DNA of 64,000 nucleotides, from positions 106,818-170,817 of the forward strand of contig CAZQMB010000002.1 in assembly GCA_964594365.1 (NCBI GenBank). Direction: 5' to 3'. Both the position numbers and the translations under genes were made by a program. Positions within the stretch are counted from its first letter, which is position 1. Each line of letters begins with the position of its first letter. The notes under the pieces were generated by a model. That model worked only from the letters and a program-made list of their open reading frames with translations. It was not told where the DNA came from and did not search any database. This document shows, one piece after another, positions 25,874 to 33,209 of the stretch. The stretch comes from CAIUSP01 sp964594365 (GTDB lineage Bacteria > Actinomycetota > Thermoleophilia > Solirubrobacterales > 70-9).

Positions 25874-26560
25874 GTGAGAAAACTGAAAACCAGCTTCCTC
25901 GTGCCTGCGGGCCTACTCGCTTTCCTGCTCGCCGCGCCTGCCGGAACAAGCGCGGCGGAGATCGCGACGCCTCTCCAGGCCAAGACTCCATTCTCGCTCA
26001 AGGCGGGTTCGCCACCCCTCAAGCGGAAACTCTGGGGTTCGACTTACCTCGGCAACCCCCTCAGGTTGCTGGTGCTCAAGGACCAGACGGTCGATGGAGA
26101 CCGCTACCTGAAGCTGCGCCTGCCCGAGCGACCGAACAACTCGTTCGCATGGGTCCGAGAGGACCATGTCTTCCTCACCACCTCCCCGGCAAGGATCGAG
26201 ATCGACGTGAGCGAACGCCGAGTCACCCTCTTCTGGGATGGCGAGAAGAAGTGGAGCGAGCGGGTCGTCGTCGGCGCTCCCGGCACCCCCACGCCCACCG
26301 GCCAATTCGCGATCTACGAGCGCTACCGCACCAACACCGACCTGAGGCCATGGGTATTCGAGTTGACCGCGCACTCGGAGACCCTGAGGTCGTACAACGG
26401 CGGTCCGGGAAGGGTTGCGATGCATGGACGCCACGGAGCGCTCGCGGCGGCGATGTGGGGAACGGCGAGATCTCACGGGTGTATCCGCATGCCAGACAAG
26501 GCTCTGCATCGCATCGCCAAACAAGCACCTCCGGGCTCCCCGGTACGAATCAGGCGTTAG
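25874..26560 (+). CDS. Secreted L,D-transpeptidase (YkuD domain)
   Basis: Forms 3-3 cross-links in peptidoglycan or attaches proteins to it, outside the membrane. The 228-residue protein begins with a signal peptide (VRKLKTSFLVPAGLLAFLLA, with likely cleavage after TSA near residue 27), then a region of about 80 residues that could be an SH3-like fold, and a YkuD domain with PTGQFAIYER near 141, VAMHGRHG near 181 and the catalytic SHGCIRM at 200-206 (Cys203). GTG at 25874 was chosen to start the signal peptide; GTG at 25868 is also possible. It is divergent from rpsA and 24 bases upstream of the flavoprotein gene. Confidence 0.92.
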   Translation: MRKLKTSFLVPAGLLAFLLAAPAGTSAAEIATPLQAKTPFSLKAGSPPLKRKLWGSTYLGNPLRLLVLKDQTVDGDRYLKLRLPERPNNSFAWVREDHVFLTTSPARIEIDVSERRVTLFWDGEKKWSERVVVGAPGTPTPTGQFAIYERYRTNTDLRPWVFELTAHSETLRSYNGGPGRVAMHGRHGALAAAMWGTARSHGCIRMPDKALHRIAKQAPPGSPVRIRR

Positions 26561-26571
26561 GGCCTCGACGC

Positions 26572-26577
26572 TACCCT
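26572..26577 (+). promoter_or_regulatory. Putative -10 element of the flavoprotein gene
   Basis: TACCCT, seven bases before ATG 26585, in the 24-base gap after the L,D-transpeptidase stop. Confidence 0.4.
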
Positions 26578-26584
26578 CTCCCCT

Positions 26585-27748
26585 ATGCCCATCAGGAAGA
26601 CCAAGCGGGGAGCGGATCGAACCCCCCTCTCTGGCACCTACGACGTGATCATTTGCGGAGCCAGTTTCGCCGGCCTCGCCGTTGCGAGAGAGCTTCGAGG
26701 CACCGGAGCGAAGGTGCTGATGCTCGACCGCTACGAGATCGGGGAGAAGCAGACCTCCGCTTGCGGGATTCCCACCGAATGGATGCGGGTCCTCGGCGTC
26801 GAGTCGTCCGCCCGTCAGGAGTTCGACACTCTGGTGGTCCATACGCCGCGTGGTACCTCGCGTCTCAAGTTGCCGTTCAACTTCTCGACCTTCGACTATC
26901 CGGAGTTCTGCAGGCTGCTCGATTCCCAGAACGACGCCACCTTCGAAACCGCCAAGGTGGAAGGCCGGAGGGGCGACACGGTGATAACCGATCGAGGCGA
27001 GGTCACCGCCCCCCTCATCGTCGACGCGCTCGGCTGGCGTCGAATCCTCGATCGTGAAGGTGGGTACCAGCCGCCAGATGCTCCGCTTTCGAGGGGGCTC
27101 GAGGTCCACCCCAAGACATCCTCCGAAGACCTCGCGATCTGGATCGACCGCAGGTACGTTCCCGCCGGTTACGGCTGGAGCTTCCCCGCGGGAGACGAGG
27201 TGCGAATCGGGGTTGGATCATTCGATCCCAAGTTCCACGTGAGGGAGACGACCGAGCTCCTGGCAGAGGATCTCGGTGAGGAAAGCGTCGGTTATCAGGG
27301 CAACTGGATACCCCACCGGATCCGTCGCGCCACCGACGGAGAGGTCTTCTTCTGTGGCGACTCGGCGGGTCACTGCATTCCACTGACTGCTGAGGGGATC
27401 AGAACGGCGATCTACTTCGGCATCGCTGCCGGCAGGCAGATTCGCGCGGTAGTAGAGGGAGAGACGACTCGCGAGGCAGCTCTGGCCGAATATGCCCGCT
27501 TCAGCGACTCGCACGAGTGGAAATTCCGCTGGATGCTCAGGGCCCAGCAACTCCTGCCGAAGCTGGGGCCACGTACCCAGCGAGCAGTCATCCGCTTCTG
27601 CGCGACTCGCCCGATGATCCGCTTCTCGTTCCGGCACTACCTACGTATTGCACCCCCTGAGTTCGGCCGAGAGGGGTCAGGGTCCGGTCAGGCGAAGCAG
27701 TCCCGGAACACCAGCGGCCCGCTCGAGGCCGATCGAATACCGGCCTGA
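26585..27748 (+). CDS. FAD-dependent oxidoreductase, geranylgeranyl-reductase-like
   Basis: Flavoprotein of the p-hydroxybenzoate-hydroxylase fold, near the geranylgeranyl reductase group that hydrogenates isoprenoid chains of lipids or quinones. Of its 387 residues, the FAD dinucleotide site DVIICGASFAGLAVARELRG lies near 20, a middle motif VDALGW near 140 and the second FAD motif FFCGDSAGHCIPLTAEGIRT near 258; the C-terminal 100 residues are Arg-rich and partly helical. No transmembrane segment is evident. Substrate is unknown: menaquinone side-chain reduction is one option, halogenase-like or monooxygenase activity another. Starts seven bases after a -10-like hexamer. Confidence 0.82.
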   Translation: MPIRKTKRGADRTPLSGTYDVIICGASFAGLAVARELRGTGAKVLMLDRYEIGEKQTSACGIPTEWMRVLGVESSARQEFDTLVVHTPRGTSRLKLPFNFSTFDYPEFCRLLDSQNDATFETAKVEGRRGDTVITDRGEVTAPLIVDALGWRRILDREGGYQPPDAPLSRGLEVHPKTSSEDLAIWIDRRYVPAGYGWSFPAGDEVRIGVGSFDPKFHVRETTELLAEDLGEESVGYQGNWIPHRIRRATDGEVFFCGDSAGHCIPLTAEGIRTAIYFGIAAGRQIRAVVEGETTREAALAEYARFSDSHEWKFRWMLRAQQLLPKLGPRTQRAVIRFCATRPMIRFSFRHYLRIAPPEFGREGSGSGQAKQSRNTSGPLEADRIPA

Positions 27749-27850
27749 CCGCCACGCGACAGACAGGCCAGTCCGGTTTGCGCCGTGACTTTTCGGTCTC
27801 TTGCGTGTTCCTGAAACGAGAAAGAGATAAGGCGCGGCCTCCAGCGGCGC

Positions 27851-27856
27851 TAGCCT
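27851..27856 (+). promoter_or_regulatory. Putative -10 element of the sigma factor gene
   Basis: TAGCCT, nine bases before ATG 27866. The 117-base region upstream holds no other clear motif. Confidence 0.35.
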
Positions 27857-27865
27857 GAACAACAG

Positions 27866-29071
27866 ATGGAACCAGGTTCCCCGACAACCACCCCCTCGCT
27901 CGCGAGAGCAACGCTCAGCATGCAATCGGACAAGAGACTCCTGAAACTTTTTCGCAGAGGCGTAGGACCTGCCTTCGACGAGCTCGTGAGCCGCTACCGC
28001 GCCCCCTTGGTCGGCTACGCAAGCGCGATCGTCGGACGGGATCGGGCTGAAGATGTCGTCCAGGACTCGTTGATCAAGGCGCACAAGGCATTGCTCAGCG
28101 ACCAGGAGATCGAGCCGAAGCCTTGGCTCTACAAGGTCGTCCGCAACACGGCTCTCAATGACATCCGAGACAACAAGAAGCACGGTCACGATGAGCTCGA
28201 CGAGACGACGGTCGGGATCGAGCAGCCACAGCAGGTCGCTGAGCGACGCGCGGAACTCGCCGGCGTGGTCGCAGCGATCTCGGACCTGCCCGACGCTCAG
28301 CGCAAGGCGCTCATCGGCCGCGAGCTCGGCGGATTCAGTCACGAAGAGATCGCCTCCGAGTTGCGGGTCAGCACTGGAGCCACCAAGCAGCTGATCCACC
28401 GAGCGCGCTTGAACGTTCGCAACGCAATGGGGGCGCTAATCCCAATCCCTTTGATCGCCTGGCTGGCTGCATCCGGATCCTCTGCTGCCGGAGCGGCCGG
28501 AGCCGCCGGAGGCGTCACCGCGACCGGCGGTGGCGCAGCCGGTGCTGGCACGACCGGGACTGCTGCGGCTGCCGCGGCAGGAGGAACAGCGGCTGCCACC
28601 GGATCTGCGGCCGGAGGCGGAGCAGCCGCTGGAGGCGCACTGGCCGGGCTCGGAAGCGCAGGACTTGCCAAGGTCGCCGTCGTAGCCGTGATCGCAGGGG
28701 GCGGGGTCGCGGGCGGAGTCGCCGTCAAACGGAGTGCCGAGCAGCCAGCAACAGCCGATTCACCCGCACTCGAAGCGAGTTCGGACTCAGGATCAGCGAA
28801 CGGAAAAGACGCTATCGACGGCGCAGGAGGAGATCGATCCGGAAGCCGGCAGGACGAGGGTTCGGGTAGCGGTTCGGGCCCCGGTGCAGGCTCCTCTGGA
28901 GGCGGCGATCCAAGCGAAGANNNNNNNNNNNNNNNNNNNNNNNNNNNNNNNNNNNNNNNNNNNNNNNNNNNNNNNNNNNNNNNNNNNNNNNNNNNNNNNN
29001 NNNNNNNNNNNNNNNNNNNNGGCGACAAGGGCGGCTCCGGCGGCGGCAAGAAGTCTGAGAACGAGTCGTAG
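27866..29071 (+). CDS. ECF-type sigma factor with hydrophobic C-terminal extension (contains an assembly gap)
   Basis: RNA polymerase sigma factor. Region 2 spans about residues 25-102 (FDELVSRYRAPLVGYASAIV, then GRDRAEDVVQDSLIKAHKAL and KPWLYKVVRNTALNDIRD) and region 4 about 138-186 (LPDAQRKALIGRELGGFSHE, EIASELRVSTGATKQLIHRA). Instead of ending there the protein continues with a short hydrophobic piece (LIPIPLIAWLAAS, 191-203), a long Ala/Gly/Thr linker, a likely membrane helix (AKVAVVAVIAGGGVAGGVAV, 268-287) and a Ser/Gly/Asp-rich tail that contains a 100-N gap and ends GGGKKSENES. This suggests a membrane-tethered sigma factor whose tail acts as its own sensor or anchor. No separate anti-sigma gene is adjacent. 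True length unknown. Confidence 0.88.
   Translation: MEPGSPTTTPSLARATLSMQSDKRLLKLFRRGVGPAFDELVSRYRAPLVGYASAIVGRDRAEDVVQDSLIKAHKALLSDQEIEPKPWLYKVVRNTALNDIRDNKKHGHDELDETTVGIEQPQQVAERRAELAGVVAAISDLPDAQRKALIGRELGGFSHEEIASELRVSTGATKQLIHRARLNVRNAMGALIPIPLIAWLAASGSSAAGAAGAAGGVTATGGGAAGAGTTGTAAAAAAGGTAAATGSAAGGGAAAGGALAGLGSAGLAKVAVVAVIAGGGVAGGVAVKRSAEQPATADSPALEASSDSGSANGKDAIDGAGGDRSGSRQDEGSGSGSGPGAGSSGGGDPSEXXXXXXXXXXXXXXXXXXXXXXXXXXXXXXXXXXGDKGGSGGGKKSENES
28921..29020. other. Assembly gap, 100 N, in the sigma factor tail
   Basis: Exactly 100 N between a Ser/Gly-rich segment and GDKGGSGGGKK. The flanking reading frames agree, but the real size is unknown; a low-complexity repeat probably caused the break. 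Confidence 0.95.
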
Positions 29072-29085
29072 ATCCACCGGATCCC

Positions 29086-29107
29086 CTCTCTGACTCTCGC
29101 CAGAGAG
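29086..29107 (+). terminator. Possible weak terminator after the sigma factor gene
   Basis: CTCTCTG and CAGAGAG form a 7-base-pair stem around an 8-base loop, 14 bases after the stop. The following TTCTAATC is a poor U-tract, so attenuation and not full termination is possible. Confidence 0.4.
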
Positions 29108-29224
29108 TTCTAATCCCATTCTTAATTCGGTGCCATAACTTCAGATCATCGTTTGTGTTCCAGAAACCGAAGGTTTGAAACCCGCGACGAGAGCGCGCCA
29201 AGCGCTCGAAGGAGACGAAATCCA

Positions 29225-30358
29225 ATGACGATGAAAACCCTCAAACTCACGATCACAGCGTCTGTTGCAGCGTTGGCCGTAATGCTCGTGCCCTCTATCG
29301 CTGCCGCGGGTAAGGCAGACCGGAATCGCGACGGCATTCCCGATAAGTGGGAACGCAAGCACGGACTCTCCCTCAAGGTCAATCAGCGCAATCGTGACCA
29401 GGACGCTGACGGGCTCCGCAACCTCGCCGAGTTCCGCTCTGCGACCGATCCGAACGAGGTCGACAGCGATCAGGACGGCGTGGACGACAACGACGAGGAC
29501 CGTGATGATGACGGCGTCGACAACGGGAACGAGCAGCGGGAAGGCACGCTTCCGAACGACCGCAACACCGACGATGACCGGCTTCCCGACGGACGGGAGG
29601 ACGCGGATCGCGACGGCCTGAGCAACCTCGGTGAGGACGTAAGCGCCAACGACCCGATCGATCAGGACACCGACAACGACACCACCGGTGATGGCGACGA
29701 GCAGGCCGGTTGGATCACCGCATACGACCCCGCTACCGGTGAGTTGACGATCGAGGGCTTCGACGGCCTCGTCGTGACCGCGTTGGTCGATGATTCAACT
29801 CGAATCGCATGCGACGACGAAGACGCCGAGGAGTCGACACACGATGAGGATGGCGACGACGACCGTCGCTCGCTCTCATCGGTCCGCTCCGACGATGATG
29901 CACCTGGCAGCGACGAGGACGGTCCGGGCGACGAGGACGGTCCGGGCGACGAGGACGACGGTGACCTCGAGGACGGCGACGACAATCGTGCCTGCCCTCA
30001 GGATCTGCTCGTAGTCGGGGCCCGCATCCACGAGGCCGAGTTGGTCGACCCCAACGCCTCTCCGCTCGTCTGGCAGGAGATCGAGGTGCTGGTCCCCGAT
30101 CTCGATGACGACACAGAGGTCGAGGAGAGCATCGGCACGATCGAGAGCTTCGAGGCAGGAACCCTGACGATCGCCCTGTCTGCAGGAGGAACGTTGACGG
30201 GAACAGTCGACTCCTCGACCGAGATCGAGTGCGGCAGCCTGTACGACGAAGAAGCGCCCGAGGGGATCTGCGGTACCGAAGATCTCCTTCCGGGAACGCT
30301 CGTGCACGAGGCAGAGCTCCTGGGCGGCAGGTTCGACGACGTAGAACTGCTTCGCTGA
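29225..30358 (+). CDS. Secreted acidic calcium-repeat protein with duplicated C-terminal domain
   Basis: The 377-residue protein has a signal peptide (MTMKTLKLTITASVAALAVM, cleavage near SIAAA-G29), then five thrombospondin type 3 / EF-hand-like calcium loops between residues 32 and 160 (DRNRDGIPD, DQDADGLRN, DSDQDGVDD, DRDDDGVDN, DADRDGLSN), and two related C-terminal units, 161-290 and 302-377. Both units share GxI..(Y/F)(D/E)..GxLTI, DDSTRI/DSSTEI with a Cys, and HEAEL, resembling DUF5666. A hyperacidic spacer with a GPGDED repeat lies inside the first unit. Probably cell-wall or extracellular, structured by calcium; function unknown. ATG at 29225 follows AAGGAGA by ten bases. It lies directly downstream of the sigma factor. 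Confidence 0.85.
   Translation: MTMKTLKLTITASVAALAVMLVPSIAAAGKADRNRDGIPDKWERKHGLSLKVNQRNRDQDADGLRNLAEFRSATDPNEVDSDQDGVDDNDEDRDDDGVDNGNEQREGTLPNDRNTDDDRLPDGREDADRDGLSNLGEDVSANDPIDQDTDNDTTGDGDEQAGWITAYDPATGELTIEGFDGLVVTALVDDSTRIACDDEDAEESTHDEDGDDDRRSLSSVRSDDDAPGSDEDGPGDEDGPGDEDDGDLEDGDDNRACPQDLLVVGARIHEAELVDPNASPLVWQEIEVLVPDLDDDTEVEESIGTIESFEAGTLTIALSAGGTLTGTVDSSTEIECGSLYDEEAPEGICGTEDLLPGTLVHEAELLGGRFDDVELLR
29912..29956 (+). repeat. 18-base in-frame tandem repeat in the acidic protein
   Basis: GACGAGGACGGTCCGGGC occurs twice in tandem at 29912 and 29930, followed by a half copy; it encodes DEDGPG units. Such a repeat may vary in copy number between strains. Confidence 0.85.
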
Positions 30359-30382
30359 CCGACAGCCTGACTTGAATCACTG

Positions 30383-30417
30383 CCCCGGGCCACTCTCAGC
30401 GAGTGGTTCGGGGTTTT
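30383..30417 (+). terminator. Rho-independent terminator after the calcium-repeat protein gene
   Basis: CCCCGGGCCACTC and GAGTGGTTCGGGG form a 13-pair stem (two G-U pairs) around TCAGC, followed by TTTT. It is oriented for the plus-strand gene and lies just before the convergent polA end. Confidence 0.85.
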
Positions 30418-30436
30418 CACTTTCAGGCCGCGCTGC

Positions 30437-33160
30437 CTACTTGGCCGACAGCCAATCGGTCCCGACTCCCACCTCGACCGTGAGCTTCGGGTCGAGTTCT
30501 AGCGCGTCAGTCATCTCGCGCTCGACCAGCTTCTTCGCGTCTTCCATCTCTGCCGTGGGACCCTCGAACAACAGCTCGTCGTGAATCTGGAGGATCAGCT
30601 TCGTCTCCATGCCCTTTGTCGTAAGGGCATTGCGTGAGTTGATCATCGCCAGCTTGATCACGTCGGCAGAAGTGCCTTGGATGGGCATGTTGATCGCGAG
30701 CCTCTCCCCTTGACTGCGAACCTGAGGGCGATCCGAGCGCAGTTCGGGGATCGGTCTCCTCCGCCCAAGAAGCGTGGAGGCGTATCCGTCCTTCTTCGCC
30801 CTGGCAACGGCATCCTTCATGTAGGCGTCGATCGCGGGGAACCGCTCGAAGTAGCTCTGGATGTAGCCAGCGGCCTCATCCTGCGGGATGTCGAGCCGCT
30901 CCGCCAAACCGAAAGCAGACAGGCCGTAGGCGATTCCGTAGTTGACCATCTTCGCCTTCGAGCGCTCCGCAGGGCCGACGTCAGCGGCCTCGACGCCGAG
31001 CACCTCCGCTGCGGTCGCAGCGTGCACGTCCTCGCCATCGTTGAAGATCTTCCTCAGTTGACTGTCCCCCGCCACTGCGGCGAGGATCCTCATCTCGACC
31101 TGGTCGTAGTCGGCCGCCAGCAACCTCTTGCCCCGGGTGGCCACGAAGCAGGATCTGATCGGTCTCCCTTCATCCGAACGGATGGGGATGTTCTGGAGGT
31201 TTGGGTCCGTACTCGAGAGCCTGCCGGTGGCCGTCGCGGCCTGGTTGAAGGTGGTGTGGATCCGACCGTCGGCGGAGTCGATCTCACCGGGCAGCGGGTC
31301 GAGATAGGTGCTCTTGAGCTTGCTCAACTCTCGCCACTCCATGATCCGCTCGACTATCGGACTCTCGTCACGGATCTTCCGGAGGACGCTGACGTCGGTC
31401 GAGTAGTAGGTCTTGCCCTTCTTCCCGGGCGTCAGCTTCATCTCATCGAACAAGACCTCCGAGAGCTGTTGCGGAGATCCGATGGTGAATTCCCTGCCCG
31501 CGTCCTTGTAGATCGCCTTCTCGAGCTTGGTGAGCCGCTTCTGGAAGCCCTTGCCTATCTCCGCCAACCTGGCCGGATCCAGCTTGATCCCCAACTGCTC
31601 CATCTCGACCAGAACTCTCACCAGCGGCAGCTCGACCTCCTCGAGGAGCCCGATGAGATCGGCATCGTCGAGCTCTTTCCGCTGCTGGCCTGCGATCTCC
31701 CAGATGAGGCGGGCGTCAGCCGCAGGATCGGCCGACGGGGTCTCCGAACCGAGCTCCATCTGGGCGTCGGAGACCGCCTCTCCCTCGCCCACAGAGGAGG
31801 CCGTCAACCCCCTGCGTGACGCAACCTCGGGGAGGTCGTAGGTACGTCGACCGGGCTCGAGCAGGTACGCGCCAAGCATCGTGTCGTGATGGAGGGTCAG
31901 CTGATCCGCGCCTTCGGCGGAGAGCAGACCCTCCCGGGAACCGCCTGCGAGGTTCTTGAAGTCGTGCGCGATCAACGGCCGCTCCCCGAACTCGGTCACA
32001 AGATCATCGACCGAACCGGCCTCCCCCTCGACGACGGTCTTCCCGTCACTCGCTGCCCACCGAAGCGAATCCCCCGAGACCGCCACCGCGACAGCGATCT
32101 CGCCCTTCGCGAGATCCGAGAGCCCGCCTTCGCCCGCAATGACCTCGAGCCGTTGATCGGTATCCGGTACCTCCGGCACCTCATCCGGTCCGAGTGCAGC
32201 GCCCAGGCGACCGACTATCCGACGCAACTCGAACTCCTGAGCGAGAGAGGCGAGGCCGCTCCGGTCGGGCTCGGTGGCCATGACCTCCTTCAGATCCACC
32301 TCGACCTCGACGTCCGTGATGATGGTGGCCAACTGCTTGGAGATGCGAGCGTCGTCGGCATGATCCTTGAGGTTCTGGCTTCGCTTAGTCCCCGACACGT
32401 TGTCGGCGTTCTCAAGGACAGCCTCGAGTGAGCCGTACTCGGCGAGCAGCTGGGCAGCCGTCTTGTCGCCGATTCCCGGAACCCCGGGGATGTTGTCGGA
32501 CTTGTCTCCCCTCAGACCCATCAGGTCGGTGACCAGCTCGGGAGGAACCCCATAGCGCTCCTCCACCGCCTTCGAGTCGTAGACCTTCGTCTCACTCACC
32601 CCCTTGGTCGTCGACATGACACGCACGCCATCAGAGACGAGCTGATAGACGTCACGGTCCCCTGAGAGGACCGTCACGGGTATCCCTTCCTTCGCGGCGC
32701 GAATGGCAAGGGTCCCCAAGACGTCATCGGCCTCGTACCCGGGGACCTTGACGTTGAGGAAACCGAACGCCTCCGTCAGCTGCGGGAGGTGCGGCCACTG
32801 TTCGGAGAGCAGATCCGGCCTCGGGGGGCGCTGCGCCTTGTACGGCTCGTAGATCTTCTCCCTGTCGGACATACCGGCATCCCAGGCGACGATGACGGCT
32901 CCAGGTCTGAAGTCCTCCAGCACCTTCGCCATCATCAAGGCGAAGCCGTAGATCGCGTTGGTGGGTCGACCGTCGCGGGTGGACATCGACTCCGGCAGCG
33001 CGTAGAAGGCCCGATAGGCGAGACTGTTGCCGTCGATCAGGAACAGGTCGCCATGGTGAGAGGAGCCCTGCTTTCGGCTGGACTTGGGCTTGCGAGAGGC
33101 CCCGGTGCCGGCCTTCGCCGTCTTCTTGCCGGTTCCCTTGGATGACCGAGGAGTTGCCAT
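30437..33160 (-). CDS. polA: DNA polymerase I
   Basis: Repair and Okazaki-fragment polymerase. Of 907 residues, 1-37 form a Lys/Ser/Arg-rich extension, the 5'-3' exonuclease follows (LFLIDGNSLAYRAFYALP near 39, GYEADDVLGT near 141, GLRGDKSDNIPGVPGIGDKT near 215), and the polymerase domain has LAADYDQVEMRILAA, the O-helix region RSKAMVNYGIAYGLSAFGLA (in part) and the C-terminal LQIHDELLFE. The central proofreading domain (about 350-480) lacks the acidic exonuclease residues: AVAVSGDSLRW stands where DxE is expected and AHDFKNL where NxxxD is expected, so 3'-5' proofreading is probably lost, as in Taq polymerase. ATG 33160 has TAGGAT six bases before it. Confidence 0.97.
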   Translation of the reverse strand: MATPRSSKGTGKKTAKAGTGASRKPKSSRKQGSSHHGDLFLIDGNSLAYRAFYALPESMSTRDGRPTNAIYGFALMMAKVLEDFRPGAVIVAWDAGMSDREKIYEPYKAQRPPRPDLLSEQWPHLPQLTEAFGFLNVKVPGYEADDVLGTLAIRAAKEGIPVTVLSGDRDVYQLVSDGVRVMSTTKGVSETKVYDSKAVEERYGVPPELVTDLMGLRGDKSDNIPGVPGIGDKTAAQLLAEYGSLEAVLENADNVSGTKRSQNLKDHADDARISKQLATIITDVEVEVDLKEVMATEPDRSGLASLAQEFELRRIVGRLGAALGPDEVPEVPDTDQRLEVIAGEGGLSDLAKGEIAVAVAVSGDSLRWAASDGKTVVEGEAGSVDDLVTEFGERPLIAHDFKNLAGGSREGLLSAEGADQLTLHHDTMLGAYLLEPGRRTYDLPEVASRRGLTASSVGEGEAVSDAQMELGSETPSADPAADARLIWEIAGQQRKELDDADLIGLLEEVELPLVRVLVEMEQLGIKLDPARLAEIGKGFQKRLTKLEKAIYKDAGREFTIGSPQQLSEVLFDEMKLTPGKKGKTYYSTDVSVLRKIRDESPIVERIMEWRELSKLKSTYLDPLPGEIDSADGRIHTTFNQAATATGRLSSTDPNLQNIPIRSDEGRPIRSCFVATRGKRLLAADYDQVEMRILAAVAGDSQLRKIFNDGEDVHAATAAEVLGVEAADVGPAERSKAKMVNYGIAYGLSAFGLAERLDIPQDEAAGYIQSYFERFPAIDAYMKDAVARAKKDGYASTLLGRRRPIPELRSDRPQVRSQGERLAINMPIQGTSADVIKLAMINSRNALTTKGMETKLILQIHDELLFEGPTAEMEDAKKLVEREMTDALELDPKLTVEVGVGTDWLSAK

Positions 33161-33166
33161 TCACTG

Positions 33167-33172
33167 ATCCTA
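33167..33172 (-). promoter_or_regulatory. Putative -10 element of polA
   Basis: TAGGAT on the minus strand, six bases before the ATG, within the 49-base region shared with malic enzyme. Confidence 0.45.
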
Positions 33173-33196
33173 TGGCCGCGGGGCGACAGGGCTGCC

Positions 33197-33202
33197 TATC
33201 AT
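33197..33202 (+). promoter_or_regulatory. Putative -10 element of the malic enzyme gene
   Basis: TATCAT, seven bases before ATG 33210. The polA and malic enzyme hexamers face away from each other 24 bases apart. Confidence 0.5.
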
Positions 33203-33209
33203 CGAACCG

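Noticed and set aside
29086..29107. Strong terminator after the sigma factor gene
   Set aside because: The stem is only seven pairs and the U-tract is interrupted, so it is listed only as a weak candidate.
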